Assembly (NCBI RefSeq): GCF_022809355.1
Contig: NZ_JAKZMM010000006.1
Span: forward strand, 1-64,000
Direction of reading: 5' to 3'
Source of the DNA: Parabacteroides faecalis
GTDB taxonomy: Bacteria > Bacteroidota > Bacteroidia > Bacteroidales > Tannerellaceae
Length of the DNA: 64,000 nucleotides
The notes below the pieces were generated by a model. That model was not told the origin of the DNA and did no database searches. It was given only the letters and a program-made list of their open reading frames with translations. The position numbers and the translations under genes are program-made. Positions 25,546-34,689 of the stretch are shown here, piece after piece (the stretch's first letter is position 1; each line of letters opens with the position of its first letter).

Positions 25546-27528
25546 TTATTCGGGCTGGTTGACGACAAAGTCGCGGATCACACATTCGGTCCGTTCGCCT
25601 TTCGGGATGCGGAGTTTCAGTGTGTGCGATTTGTTCTCCAACTTCTTCTCAAACATATAAACCCAAGGAATGTATAATCCGGAGCTCCATTCGGTATACG
25701 TATCGATTTTCTTGTAAGGAGCTCCGTCGATGCTATACTCCAAAACGCAGGCTTTCGGACCGGCAGCGCAGAAGATACCGACGGCTGTTCCGGTGAATGA
25801 GAAAGTCAGCGATGACTTCCCTTGAGAAGCATGTAACATGGGGACATGAACGAAGCCCGGCCGGGTAGCGATTTGCGGATCATCGGGTGTCCAGTCGTTG
25901 ACGATCTCGAAGCCTTTCAGTTTTTGGGCGTCGCTGATCGGAACCAGTTTCCCGTCTGCATAGCTGAACGGATTCAGGGGCGTTGGCAAGGAGTGCTTCT
26001 GTTCCTGCAAGGCATCAAACGGCTTTGTCTCCTGATCCAGCAAAAGATTGATGGCAGCCGTATAATATTTGTGTCCGAACCAGCTGGGATGCGTTCCGCC
26101 GAATTGGTTCCAGTCGAATTCTCCGGCTTTCATTCGCTCGGCCACTTCCTGTGCCAAATGAATGGAAGGCAGCTGATAATGTTCCGCTACCTTTTCATGG
26201 TTGGTAAATACTTCCGGTTGCTCACCTTTCTGTAAAGGTTCGATAAACGGATCATAAATGAAATGAAGGAAGATGATATCCATCTTCGGATTCACCCGAA
26301 GGGCATGACGGACGATCCCTTCCATGCCTTGAATCTGTTCTTCTCCCGTAAAGTAGTTGGTATCATCGTTGACAGCCGCTTCGACAAACATCAAGTCGGG
26401 CGTTCCGTGTTGCAGCACATCCTGTTCCATGCGGAAAGCATGCGGCGTGGAACCTGCCGAGGGCAACCCGGCTTTGATAAAGGTGAATTGAGTATCGGGG
26501 AAGCGTTGTTGCAAGTCTTCCCTGATTTGAGCGCACCAGCCTCTCATTTCTGTGATGGAACCGCCCAGGAAAGCTACGCATCCTTTCTTCTCGATATTGA
26601 ATTTATGGAAGGCATTATTCAGATTATTCCGTGCTTGGATATGTACTTTGTCGGCATATCCCGGCTGATACCGCTTGATGAAATCGACTACCGGTTCCGG
26701 ATTCTCCAGACTGTGCGGATGATGGTCGCAGTCCGGTTTGACAATCACTTCGATGACGCCACCGGCTTTCCGATATTTGTCGGCTACCGGCTTCAGATTC
26801 TCTTCGTATGGAACGACTTTATCCACTCCTCCGCAAACGGCCATGACCGGAACTTTTCCGGCCACAAGTTTATCTACCAGATAAATGACATTCCCTTGGA
26901 AGTCCTCTCCTACTTCCTCATCTTTCAGGTTCCATTCCTTTAGCAGGTCCGGCCAAAGATCCGGAGCTGTCTTTTTAGGCCAGCTGAAGACGTTACAAAC
27001 GGGCGCGTCCACGTACAGGCAAGCTACTTTCTCCGGATTCTGGGCTGCCCAGTGAAAGGCATATAATCCGCCCCGGCTGAATCCTTCGACCGTTACTTTC
27101 GAGGCCAAATGATAGTGGTTCACCATTTCGGCATAGAAATCATTTCCCAGCTTGACTCCATGCGGACTTCCATACAGGTGTGTCAAATCGTAGTAAACGA
27201 TATGAAATCCTTCTTTCAATAAAGCCTGATCGACCGAAGGAAATGCGCCGAAGAAAGCCGGACGCCAGATCCACGGACGGCCGGGTGCTGCCTTTTTCGG
27301 TACAACGACAATTGCATCCCGGTCCTGAAACTTGAAGTCATACCGGTCACATCCTTCCCACTGACTTTTAGTCCCGGGAAAAACGGTTTGCGGAAGTTGT
27401 GTTGCTGTCATCACATTCGGATGAGGAAAGGTTGGACTGTCCGTAACCAAAGCGTCCATACGGGTTGCCTGCATATTCGACAGACAAGAGAATCCCGCTA
27501 CTAAGATACCAAAGAGTGCTCTTTTCAT
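25546..27528 (-). CDS. Two-domain esterase: alpha/beta hydrolase plus SGNH hydrolase
   Basis: A 660-residue secreted protein. Signal peptide about 1-21. Residues about 60-295 are an alpha/beta hydrolase with the nucleophile elbow GFSRGG (Ser about 155) and a His-rich DCDHHPHS near residue 270. Residues about 315-500 are an SGNH/GDSL hydrolase: block I GGSITEMRG, Asn in AAVNDDT, and the GTHPSWFGH block carrying the catalytic Asp/His region. The remainder is a beta-sandwich. Two esterase domains in one chain suggest removal of acetyl or other ester groups from plant or host glycans before GH2 and GH29 attack. It is followed by the fucosidase gene upstream on the same strand, but a terminator hairpin lies between them. 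Confidence 0.85.
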   Translation of the reverse strand: MKRALFGILVAGFSCLSNMQATRMDALVTDSPTFPHPNVMTATQLPQTVFPGTKSQWEGCDRYDFKFQDRDAIVVVPKKAAPGRPWIWRPAFFGAFPSVDQALLKEGFHIVYYDLTHLYGSPHGVKLGNDFYAEMVNHYHLASKVTVEGFSRGGLYAFHWAAQNPEKVACLYVDAPVCNVFSWPKKTAPDLWPDLLKEWNLKDEEVGEDFQGNVIYLVDKLVAGKVPVMAVCGGVDKVVPYEENLKPVADKYRKAGGVIEVIVKPDCDHHPHSLENPEPVVDFIKRYQPGYADKVHIQARNNLNNAFHKFNIEKKGCVAFLGGSITEMRGWCAQIREDLQQRFPDTQFTFIKAGLPSAGSTPHAFRMEQDVLQHGTPDLMFVEAAVNDDTNYFTGEEQIQGMEGIVRHALRVNPKMDIIFLHFIYDPFIEPLQKGEQPEVFTNHEKVAEHYQLPSIHLAQEVAERMKAGEFDWNQFGGTHPSWFGHKYYTAAINLLLDQETKPFDALQEQKHSLPTPLNPFSYADGKLVPISDAQKLKGFEIVNDWTPDDPQIATRPGFVHVPMLHASQGKSSLTFSFTGTAVGIFCAAGPKACVLEYSIDGAPYKKIDTYTEWSSGLYIPWVYMFEKKLENKSHTLKLRIPKGERTECVIRDFVVNQPE

Positions 27529-27636
27529 GATAAATACAAATTAGTCTGCTTGTTGATGACAAAGATGCAGAAAAAAGAGAAATAACCCAAAGATATGAGG
27601 ACAGATTATCGTGCAGTTGGGTTTGAAAACAGAAAA

Positions 27637-27686
27637 TAACGAGAATCGACTTCAATCTTCACCGGATTCGAAATCGATTCTCGTTA
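27637..27686 (-). terminator. Terminator after the fucosidase gene
   Basis: A perfect 13-bp stem: TAACGAGAATCGA at 27637-27649 pairs with TCGATTCTCGTTA at 27674-27686. The loop is 24 nt. A T-rich stretch (TTTTCTGTTTTC) follows on the minus strand and CTTTTAATT on the plus strand. Confidence 0.65.
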
Positions 27687-27717
27687 CTTTTAATTCGGAT
27701 AATAAGGCTTGTCAGTT

Positions 27718-29064
27718 TTAATTGGCCGAAATCACCTGGCCTTCTCCACGGTATAGTTTGATCGGACCGTCGAGCAAGACAGCCAATACCGTGATTTGTT
27801 CATCCTGAACCCGTTCGGGCACTTCGATGTATAAGTTACCCGGCACCTGGCTCCAGTAACTCTTGTTGTGAATCTTGAAAGGAAGCATGGCTCCGTTTCC
27901 TACTACCCAGACACGATTCACCTTATTCATCAATCCTTTGATTTCGATGGGTCCGTTCGGACGATACGGGAGATAGAGATACAGGATATCGCCGGCTTTG
28001 TTGAGAGTTGTATATCCTTGGAAGTGCTCTGCCGGAATACCAGCCTGCGTCTCATAAACCGCTTCTTTGTGTTTCTTGATCCACCGTCCGAATTCCTTCA
28101 GGATCGCCACTTGCTCTTCCGGGATTGTACCATCTTCCTTCGGACCTATATCCAATAATAAGTTACCGCCCATGCTGAGGCAATCGACAAACGTACGCAA
28201 CAGGATATGCGGTGTTTTATAATTCGTATCGGCATGCTGAAAGCCCCACGAATCATTCATCGTCATACATAACTCCCAGTATTTGTCTTTCGGACGAACG
28301 ACCGGAACTCCTTGTTCGGGAGTTGCATAGTCGCCATAGCCTTGGATACGCGAATTAATAATGACATTCGGATTGGTAGAACGAAGCAGATCGACAATTC
28401 CTTTGGAGTTCCAAGCCTCGGCACTTTGTTCCCAGTCGCCGTCAAACCAGTATAAATCCGGTTTCCAGGTTTTATTCAGTTCTGCCAATTGGGCAAAGTT
28501 GAACTGGACAAACTTATTCCATCGGGCCGGATCGTCTTTATACCGGGTTTCTGTCTTGGTCTTGTTCGGATAATCCGGATGCGACCAGTCGAGGAGTGAA
28601 TAATAAAATCCCAGTTTCAGTCCGTGTTTGCGTACTTCTTCCACGAAAGGAGCCACCAGATCCTTTCCAGCCGGAGTCGATTTGACAACACTCAAGTCGC
28701 CGGCTTTCGTATCCCATAAGGCAACACCGTCGTGATGCTTGGTAGTCAGTACCGTATAGCGGGCACCGCTCTCCTGAATCAGGTCCAGCCATTCTTTCGG
28801 ATTGTATTTCGAAGCCGTAAAGCCTTTGGTCTGATTCATATATTCCTCATACGGCAGGTAATTATTGTAGAACGACCAACTCTCTGACACACCGTTCACG
28901 GCATAAATACCCCAGTGAATGAAAATACCCAGTTTGGCTTCTTCAAACCATTCCATCCGTTTTTCCTTCTGCTCATCTACTTGTGCGCGGCTAACTTCCT
29001 GAGCCGGAAGTTGCATTGACATTGCCAGGAAAGCAATGCCTAAACTCATTAAATGTGTTCGCAT
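27718..29064 (-). CDS. GH29 alpha-L-fucosidase
   Basis: A 448-residue secreted glycoside hydrolase family 29 enzyme. I choose the ATG at 29064 because it follows a consensus promoter and opens a signal peptide (MRTHLMSLGIAFLAMSMQL). Family marks: LGIFIHWGIYAVNG, TTKHHDGVALW and the nucleophile Asp in DLYWFDGDWE; GGNLLLDIGPKEDG closes the barrel. A C-terminal beta-domain starts at about residue 345. It hydrolyses terminal alpha-L-fucose from glycans in the periplasm. Together with GH2 and esterase neighbours it suggests use of fucosylated galactose-containing glycans, possibly host mucin or plant xyloglucan; that is inference. Confidence 0.92.
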   Translation of the reverse strand: MRTHLMSLGIAFLAMSMQLPAQEVSRAQVDEQKEKRMEWFEEAKLGIFIHWGIYAVNGVSESWSFYNNYLPYEEYMNQTKGFTASKYNPKEWLDLIQESGARYTVLTTKHHDGVALWDTKAGDLSVVKSTPAGKDLVAPFVEEVRKHGLKLGFYYSLLDWSHPDYPNKTKTETRYKDDPARWNKFVQFNFAQLAELNKTWKPDLYWFDGDWEQSAEAWNSKGIVDLLRSTNPNVIINSRIQGYGDYATPEQGVPVVRPKDKYWELCMTMNDSWGFQHADTNYKTPHILLRTFVDCLSMGGNLLLDIGPKEDGTIPEEQVAILKEFGRWIKKHKEAVYETQAGIPAEHFQGYTTLNKAGDILYLYLPYRPNGPIEIKGLMNKVNRVWVVGNGAMLPFKIHNKSYWSQVPGNLYIEVPERVQDEQITVLAVLLDGPIKLYRGEGQVISAN

Positions 29065-29090
29065 TGTATTAAAATTTAATGTTTGACACA

Positions 29091-29120
29091 CAAATGTAGT
29101 ATTTTAGGAAGAATTTTCAA
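29091..29120 (-). promoter_or_regulatory. Promoter of the fucosidase gene
   Basis: On the minus strand TTG (29118-29120), a 19-bp spacer and TACATTTG (29091-29098) match the Bacteroidota -33/-7 consensus. The start codon is 27 bp downstream. Confidence 0.65.
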
Positions 29121-29147
29121 GGAGAATGAGGAAAAATCAGTTATTTC

Positions 29148-29561
29148 TTATTTCCATAACGGAGTCTGCTCGGTGATGGCTGCGTCGGTAAAGGTAAATT
29201 GTTCCAAAGAATGCTGCTTGGCTTGTACGACAATATAATGCATGGGCTCATTAGCTGTATTGCGCATCGAACGGTTTCCTTCGGGAGCTACGCGAACTAC
29301 ACTGCCGCTTTGGATCGGGAAACACTGATCGTCAACCTGAAAATCACCTTTCCCGCTCAGAATAATATAAGTCTCTTCATTCTGCTTGTGGGCATGGAAG
29401 AACGGAACAGCCTCATTGGGTTGTAAAGTCGAGATAGAAATCTCGGTAGCTGTTGCACTGGTAACATCTTTCAGGAAGACTTTTTCTTTCCATTCGTTCA
29501 TCGATCCAGTTTCAATACTTGTAAAATTCTTACCGCTGATTGTAGTCATTTTCTGTTCCAT
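29148..29561 (-). CDS. Cupin-domain protein
   Basis: A 137-residue single cupin barrel. Motif 1 is represented by PFFHAHKQNEETYIILSGKG (His/His/Glu metal ligands) and motif 2 by PEGNRSMRNTANEPMHYIVV. The usual motif-2 His is not evident, so metal binding may be altered. Such proteins bind small molecules or act as isomerases or dioxygenases; the exact role is not clear. It is divergent from an HxlR regulator gene 147 bp away, which is likely to control it, since HxlR regulators often act on the adjacent divergent gene. Confidence 0.75.
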   Translation of the reverse strand: MEQKMTTISGKNFTSIETGSMNEWKEKVFLKDVTSATATEISISTLQPNEAVPFFHAHKQNEETYIILSGKGDFQVDDQCFPIQSGSVVRVAPEGNRSMRNTANEPMHYIVVQAKQHSLEQFTFTDAAITEQTPLWK

Positions 29562-29708
29562 AATCTGTTAAATTTAAAAGTGTTCTTTATATTTGTGATG
29601 CAAAGATGAACGAAAGAATAGAAGTAGTCAAGAAGGCACAAAGACGTTCGTCAGTAACATTTTTGTTACGATTATTCGCTTACAGACAGATAGTAAAGGG
29701 TTAAAAAA

Positions 29709-30080
29709 ATGAAAGAATTTCATCATCATAAATTTTGTCCGATTCGGGATATCTTGAGTCGTATCGGCAGTAAATGGTCTATGTTGGTTTTGATTACATT
29801 GGATGCGAACGGTACGATGCGTTTCAACGAGATTCAGAAGTCTATCGGTGATATTTCCCAGCGCATGCTTACATTAACGGTACGTACGCTCGAAGCAGAT
29901 GGACTGATAAAACGGGATGTCTATCCGGAAGTCCCGCCACGCGTTGAATACACACTGACCGACCGTGGCCGTAGTCTGATGCCATTATTGAAAGAATTAG
30001 TCCGTTGGGCATTGGATAATCAGGAACAGATCCTGGAGGAAAGAGCCAACCTGGATGCTCAGGAAGAAGTGAAAGGATGA
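29709..30080 (+). CDS. HxlR-family winged-helix regulator
   Basis: A 123-residue transcription factor. It carries the family pattern: N-terminal Cys in FCPIRDILSRIGSKWSMLVL, MRFNEIQKSIGDISQRMLT as the recognition helix, and the wing VPPRVEYTLTDRGRSL. HxlR/YodB-type proteins sense electrophiles or oxidants through this cysteine in some species. Divergent from the cupin gene, a likely target. It is convergent with the TIGR02757 gene, with only 21 bp between stops. Confidence 0.85.
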   Translation: MKEFHHHKFCPIRDILSRIGSKWSMLVLITLDANGTMRFNEIQKSIGDISQRMLTLTVRTLEADGLIKRDVYPEVPPRVEYTLTDRGRSLMPLLKELVRWALDNQEQILEERANLDAQEEVKG

Positions 30081-30101
30081 CTCCGGTGATGAAGGCCACT
30101 C

Positions 30102-30884
30102 CTACTCAATTCTCTTTTGATTTGCTTCTTCCTCTCCTTTCCCGAAGAGAGCAAAATCTCCTAAGCAAGGATCATCTGGGAATATTTCTCTTAACTGTTC
30201 CGTAATCTGCTGGGCAATATACTGTGTTTGTGATTTTGTATCTGGAATTAGTCCGAGGCGGATTGCCATTTTGATTACGTGGGTATCTAACGGAATAATC
30301 AGATCTTTGGGCTGAAGAGCCTGTTCCCAAATACCTAAATCTACAGTTCTGTCTTGTCGTACCATCCAGCGCAGGAATAGAGCCAGGCGTTTGCAGGCAG
30401 AATAGCTGGAAGGCTCAGGGATTCCTTTGATCCCGGAAAATAATGATTGCAATTTATATAGGTGAATATTCGCATGGCGATGTATATCCGACCCTATTTC
30501 TGTCTGCATAACGGCTTCTTCCAGAGAATGGTATTCGGTATATATCCGTTGGAGTCTCAAGCATAGCGCTCTTAAATCCTCATAAGAATAGAACCGGTAA
30601 AACTTCTTTCCTTTATCCATCTTAGAAATCACTTGGTTGATGTTGTCTGTATTGCGGATAAATTCGAAAGGTCTCCAATCAATAGCCTGATGAAATTCTT
30701 CTAATTTTCGAATGATGCATTCCCGTTTCCCGAAAGTAATCCAGGTTGTTATAAAGGCAGAGATCTCAATATCCTTTTTATCGGTGAAATGATGAGGAAA
30801 CTGTATTGGATCACGGGTGATAAAATCAGGGGTATGATATCTCTTTGCCAGTTCACGAATTTCTTCTGCTATTGTCTTGTTCAT
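30102..30884 (-). CDS. TIGR02757 family protein (DUF2400)
   Basis: A 260-residue protein of the uncharacterised TIGR02757 family, common in Bacteroidota. It shows SAFITTWITFGKRECIIRKLE near residue 42 and KRLALFLRWMVRQD near residue 164, followed by LIIPLDTHVIKMAIRLGL. The helical pattern and PLDTHV segment recall HhH-GPD DNA glycosylases, so a DNA-repair link is possible. It lies on the same strand as, and 37 bp after, the AlkD-like gene, which supports a repair theme. Confidence 0.85.
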   Translation of the reverse strand: MNKTIAEEIRELAKRYHTPDFITRDPIQFPHHFTDKKDIEISAFITTWITFGKRECIIRKLEEFHQAIDWRPFEFIRNTDNINQVISKMDKGKKFYRFYSYEDLRALCLRLQRIYTEYHSLEEAVMQTEIGSDIHRHANIHLYKLQSLFSGIKGIPEPSSYSACKRLALFLRWMVRQDRTVDLGIWEQALQPKDLIIPLDTHVIKMAIRLGLIPDTKSQTQYIAQQITEQLREIFPDDPCLGDFALFGKGEEEANQKRIE

Positions 30885-30921
30885 AAATTCTTACTTCTTA
30901 TAGATGATGACAAATCTACTG

Positions 30922-31635
30922 TTATTTCTTTCTAAGAAAAGCCTGTCTTTCCTCTTCCGGATAATGCTCAATGGCATAACGAAGAGCCGTGCGGGGCAAA
31001 CGGGTGGCATACTCATCGAGGAAGTCGGTAAGGACATTCCGGTCGCGTTTGCCGATTTCACGGAGCATCCAGCCAACAGCCTTGTGCATGAGGTCGTGTT
31101 TATGATTCATCAGTTGCTTGGAAAGGGCAAGGGTGTCAGCAAACTGATCGTGACGGATGAGGGTTATGGTAGAGACAATCGCAATGCGTTGTTCCCACAG
31201 ATTGTTACTTTCTGCCAAACGATACAGCAGACTATGGTCTGTCTGATGCAGGAGATAACCGCCGAGAAGAGTCGGACAACTTAAATCCACCAGATCCCAG
31301 TTGTTACAACGACGGGTATTCTTCAAATAAAACTGGTAGATGATGGTACGTTCCTCATCGGTTGTCTTTCTTTTCTTGAAGCGTTCTACAAGGATGAGAA
31401 GCGCACAAAGCCGTGCTTCATGCCATGGAGAATGAAGCAGGATTTGTAATTCTTCCAGAGGCGTTTCCAGGTTTGCCTTGGCAATGTTGCGTGTCAGCGG
31501 AACAGGAATACCTAAGAAGCTGTCGCCTTCACCATATTCTCCGGGACCAGTCTTGAAAAAGCGACTCAAATGTGCTGCTTTCTCGGTTGATGCGACCGAT
31601 TGGAGTTCGTCTAAGATAAAAGATGCCGTTTGCAT
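30922..31635 (-). CDS. AlkD-like DNA alkylation repair protein
   Basis: A 237-residue all-helical HEAT-repeat-like protein of the AlkD family. It has the family's YGEGDSFLGIPVPLTRNIAK, SPWHEARLCALLIL, NNWDLVDLSC and HDLMHKAVGWMLREIGKRD segments. AlkD enzymes remove N3- and N7-alkylated purines by excision without base flipping. Start at ATG 31635 (MQTASFILDELQ). Probably co-transcribed with the downstream TIGR02757 gene. Confidence 0.88.
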   Translation of the reverse strand: MQTASFILDELQSVASTEKAAHLSRFFKTGPGEYGEGDSFLGIPVPLTRNIAKANLETPLEELQILLHSPWHEARLCALLILVERFKKRKTTDEERTIIYQFYLKNTRRCNNWDLVDLSCPTLLGGYLLHQTDHSLLYRLAESNNLWEQRIAIVSTITLIRHDQFADTLALSKQLMNHKHDLMHKAVGWMLREIGKRDRNVLTDFLDEYATRLPRTALRYAIEHYPEEERQAFLRKK

Positions 31636-31788
31636 GAAAATGTGATATTTGGATTTTAGTTATCGAGAAAGTAATTTACAAACGTACAAAAAATCCTCGC
31701 TATCTGAAATAGCCGGATATACAAAGAAAAGCTTGGGAATGGAAAATGGAAAGATATTCTTATATTTGCTTCCTAAAAAACGGATCAC

Positions 31789-33021
31789 ATGGTACTGAAT
31801 TATATTTGGATTGCTTTCTTTCTGATTGCTTTTGTCGTAGCTGCCTGCAAATTGATTTTCTTGGGCGATACGAATGTCTTTACAGAGATTGTCAATGCTT
31901 CGTTTGCCTCAGCAAAAACAGGCTTTGAGATTTCATTGGGACTGACCGGTATATTATCTCTTTGGTTAGGTATTATGAAGATTGGAGAGAAAGGTGGCGT
32001 GATTCAGGCATTTGCCCGGATGGCTTCGCCGGTATTCAGCAAGCTTTTCCCGGATATTCCGAAAGATCATCCGGTGACCGGCTCTATTTTCATGAACTTG
32101 TCGGCAAATCTTTTGGGATTGGATAACGCGGCCACGCCGATGGGACTGAAAGCGATGACACAGTTGCAGGAATTCAACCGGGAGAAAGACACTGCCAGTA
32201 ATCCAATGATTATGTTCCTTTGCATCAATGCTTCCGGATTGACGCTTATTCCCATTACGATCATGATGTATCGGGCGCAATTGGGAGCAGCCAATCCTTC
32301 GGATGTCTTCTTGCCTATTATGTTGGCCACATTTATTTCTACCTTGGTGGCTATTCTGGCGGTCTGCTTTAAGCAGAAGATCAATATTCTGCAACGGAAC
32401 TTATTGCTTTTCTTTGGAGGTATGGCAGCTTTGATTGGTGGCTTGATCTGGTTGTTCCATTCCATGACACAGGAACAGGTTTCCCTCTACTCTACCCTTT
32501 TTGCCAATACCTTGCTGTTTACCATTATCTGTGGATTTATCCTGAGTGGTGTCCGTAAAAAGCTGAATGTCTATGATGCTTTTATTGAAGGAGCGAAAGA
32601 AGGATTCCAGACAGCCATTACGATTATTCCTTATTTGGTCGCCATTCTGGTTGGAATCGGGATTTTCCGGGCTTCAGGAGCGATGGATTTCCTGATCGAA
32701 GGCGTTCGTTTCTGTGTAGGTTCTCTCGGTTTGAATACCGATTTTGTTGAGGCTCTTCCTACTATTCTGATGAAACCGTTAAGCGGAAGTGGTGCGCGCG
32801 GTATGATGCTCGATGCGATGAATACGTATGGAGCGGACTCATTTGTCGGTCGTTTGTCTTCTATTGTGCAAGGTTCGTGTGATACTACATTCTACGTTGT
32901 CGCACTTTATTATGGCAGTGTAGGCATTAAGAATACCCGATATACGGTTCCCTGTGCTTTACTGGCAGATTTGGCTGGAGCAATTGCGGCTATAGCCATG
33001 GCTTATTTATTCTTTGGATAA
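31789..33021 (+). CDS. Nucleoside-recognition (Gate) domain membrane protein, SpmA-SpmB fusion-like
   Basis: A 410-residue inner-membrane protein with two homologous Gate domains. The first half resembles spore maturation protein SpmA (GFEISLGLTGILSLWLGIMK, GLDNAATPMGLKAM) and the second SpmB (GFQTAITIIPYLVAILVGI, LPTILMKPLSGSGARGMMLD, QGSCDTTFYVVALYYGSVG). Bacteria that do not sporulate also carry this fusion. It may transport or gate a small solute; the substrate is unknown. TATATTTG at 31761-31768 is a candidate -7 element, 20 bp before the start. Confidence 0.85.
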   Translation: MVLNYIWIAFFLIAFVVAACKLIFLGDTNVFTEIVNASFASAKTGFEISLGLTGILSLWLGIMKIGEKGGVIQAFARMASPVFSKLFPDIPKDHPVTGSIFMNLSANLLGLDNAATPMGLKAMTQLQEFNREKDTASNPMIMFLCINASGLTLIPITIMMYRAQLGAANPSDVFLPIMLATFISTLVAILAVCFKQKINILQRNLLLFFGGMAALIGGLIWLFHSMTQEQVSLYSTLFANTLLFTIICGFILSGVRKKLNVYDAFIEGAKEGFQTAITIIPYLVAILVGIGIFRASGAMDFLIEGVRFCVGSLGLNTDFVEALPTILMKPLSGSGARGMMLDAMNTYGADSFVGRLSSIVQGSCDTTFYVVALYYGSVGIKNTRYTVPCALLADLAGAIAAIAMAYLFFG

Positions 33022-33044
33022 GACAGAAAACAGAGAGAAAATAC

Positions 33045-33052
33045 TACCTTTG
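33045..33052 (+). promoter_or_regulatory. -7 element of the first AAA-ATPase/nuclease paralogue
   Basis: TACCTTTG within a block of about 45 bp that recurs almost unchanged before the second paralogue (34652-34659). It fits TAnnTTTG and lies 30 bp before the ATG. Confidence 0.5.
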
Positions 33053-33082
33053 TAAAACGACAATCCTCAAATCAGAGAAGCT

Positions 33083-34630
33083 ATGAACAGAAAGTATCCG
33101 ATAGGCATTCAGAGTTTTGAGAATATCCGCAAGGAAGGATATTTGTATGTGGACAAGACCGCATTGATTTATCAGCTGGTTCAGACGGGAAAGTATTACT
33201 TTCTGAGCCGTCCCCGCCGTTTTGGAAAGAGTCTGTTGCTTTCAACCTTGCAGGCTTACTATGAAGGTAAGAAAGAATTGTTCGATGGTTTGGCAATGGC
33301 TTCCTTGGAAAAGGATTGGAAAACTTATCCGGTATTGCTTTTGGATTTGAATGCCCAGCGTTATGATTCGGTCGATAGTTTGACTTCTATTCTGAATGAT
33401 ACCTTATGTGAATGGGAACGTCTCTACGGAACACAGGAAAGTGAAACAACGTTATCTCTTCGCTTTAAGGGTGTTATCCAACGGGCAGCTGAGAAAACAG
33501 GCCGGAATGTGGTGGTCTTGATTGACGAATACGATAAGCCGATGCTACAGGCAATCCATAATAAAGAGCTTCAATCCAGCTATCGGAATATCCTGAAGGC
33601 ATTTTATGGAGTACTGAAAAGCAAGGATGCTTATCTGCAGTTCGCGTTGCTGACTGGCGTAACGAAGTTCAGTAAAGTGAGCGTATTCAGTGATTTGAAT
33701 AATTTGATGGATATATCCATGGATAATCGTTATGCCGCTATTTGTGGTATCACAGAGCAGGAACTTGTGACGGATTTGGGAGAATATATACGCGATTTAT
33801 CCGGAACCTTGCAGATGAGTTATGAGGATTTACTGCGGGAATTACAAGAACGTTATGATGGTTATCATTTTGTAGAAGATTCAGAAGGTCTGTATAATCC
33901 GTTTAGTTTGTTGAATACTTTCGCCCGAAAGAAATTGGGCAATTACTGGTTCGAGACAGGAACACCAACATATCTGGTAGAATTACTGAAAGAGAATCAT
34001 TATCCGTTGGAACATCTGACGTATGAACAGGCAACGGCCGATACGCTGACTGGTATTGATACGGTGGATTCATCTCCGATCCCGGTACTTTATCAGAGTG
34101 GTTACCTGACGATCAAGGATTATGATCCGGAATTTGAAACTTATACATTGGGTTTCCCGAATAAGGAAGTGGAAGAAGGCTTTACCCGCTTCTTGTTGCC
34201 TTATTATGCGCATATCCGTTCAGGAAGTTCTGCTTTCCATATTGTGAACTTTGTCAAGGAAGTGCGTTCGGGGAATATAGATGGATTCATGAAACGTCTT
34301 CAGAGTTTCTTCTCGGATACACCTTATGAGCTGGTACGTGACTTGGAATTGCATTACCAGAATGTTCTGTTCATCATCTTCCGTTTGGTAGGATTTTATA
34401 CCCAGGCCGAATACCATACATCGGAAGGTCGTGTGGATTTGGTTATCCGCACGGACCAGTTCATCTATGTAATGGAATTTAAGTTAGATGGTACAGCCGA
34501 GGAAGCCTTGCAGCAGATAGAAGAAAAGCAGTATGCTTTGCCTTTCGCCTCCGATTCGCGTCGCTTGTTCAAGGTAGGTGTGAACTTCAGCAACGCGACT
34601 CGGAATATCGAGAAATGGCTGGTGAGATAA
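33083..34630 (+). CDS. AAA-ATPase-like and PD-(D/E)XK nuclease domain protein, copy 1
   Basis: A 515-residue protein of a family highly expanded in Bacteroidota (AAA-ATPase_like plus PDDEXK_9). The P-loop region is SRPRRFGKSLLLSTL (about residues 42-56), Walker B is VVLIDEYDKP (about 124-133). The C-terminus holds the nuclease fold with RVDLVI followed by YVMEFKLDG (Asp and Glu-x-Lys, about residues 450-470). Role unknown; proposed links are to DNA processing or defence. A near-identical second copy follows 59 bp downstream, but residues about 94-141 differ strongly between the copies. Confidence 0.85.
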   Translation: MNRKYPIGIQSFENIRKEGYLYVDKTALIYQLVQTGKYYFLSRPRRFGKSLLLSTLQAYYEGKKELFDGLAMASLEKDWKTYPVLLLDLNAQRYDSVDSLTSILNDTLCEWERLYGTQESETTLSLRFKGVIQRAAEKTGRNVVVLIDEYDKPMLQAIHNKELQSSYRNILKAFYGVLKSKDAYLQFALLTGVTKFSKVSVFSDLNNLMDISMDNRYAAICGITEQELVTDLGEYIRDLSGTLQMSYEDLLRELQERYDGYHFVEDSEGLYNPFSLLNTFARKKLGNYWFETGTPTYLVELLKENHYPLEHLTYEQATADTLTGIDTVDSSPIPVLYQSGYLTIKDYDPEFETYTLGFPNKEVEEGFTRFLLPYYAHIRSGSSAFHIVNFVKEVRSGNIDGFMKRLQSFFSDTPYELVRDLELHYQNVLFIIFRLVGFYTQAEYHTSEGRVDLVIRTDQFIYVMEFKLDGTAEEALQQIEEKQYALPFASDSRRLFKVGVNFSNATRNIEKWLVR

Positions 34631-34651
34631 ACATTTCTTAGAAGGAAATAC

Positions 34652-34659
34652 TACCTTTG
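34652..34659 (+). promoter_or_regulatory. -7 element of the second AAA-ATPase/nuclease paralogue
   Basis: Duplicate of the promoter block before the first paralogue: TACCTTTG followed by the same leader through the start codon. The duplication therefore covers promoter and gene. Confidence 0.5.
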
Positions 34660-34689
34660 TAAAACGACAATCCTCAAATCAGAGAAGCT

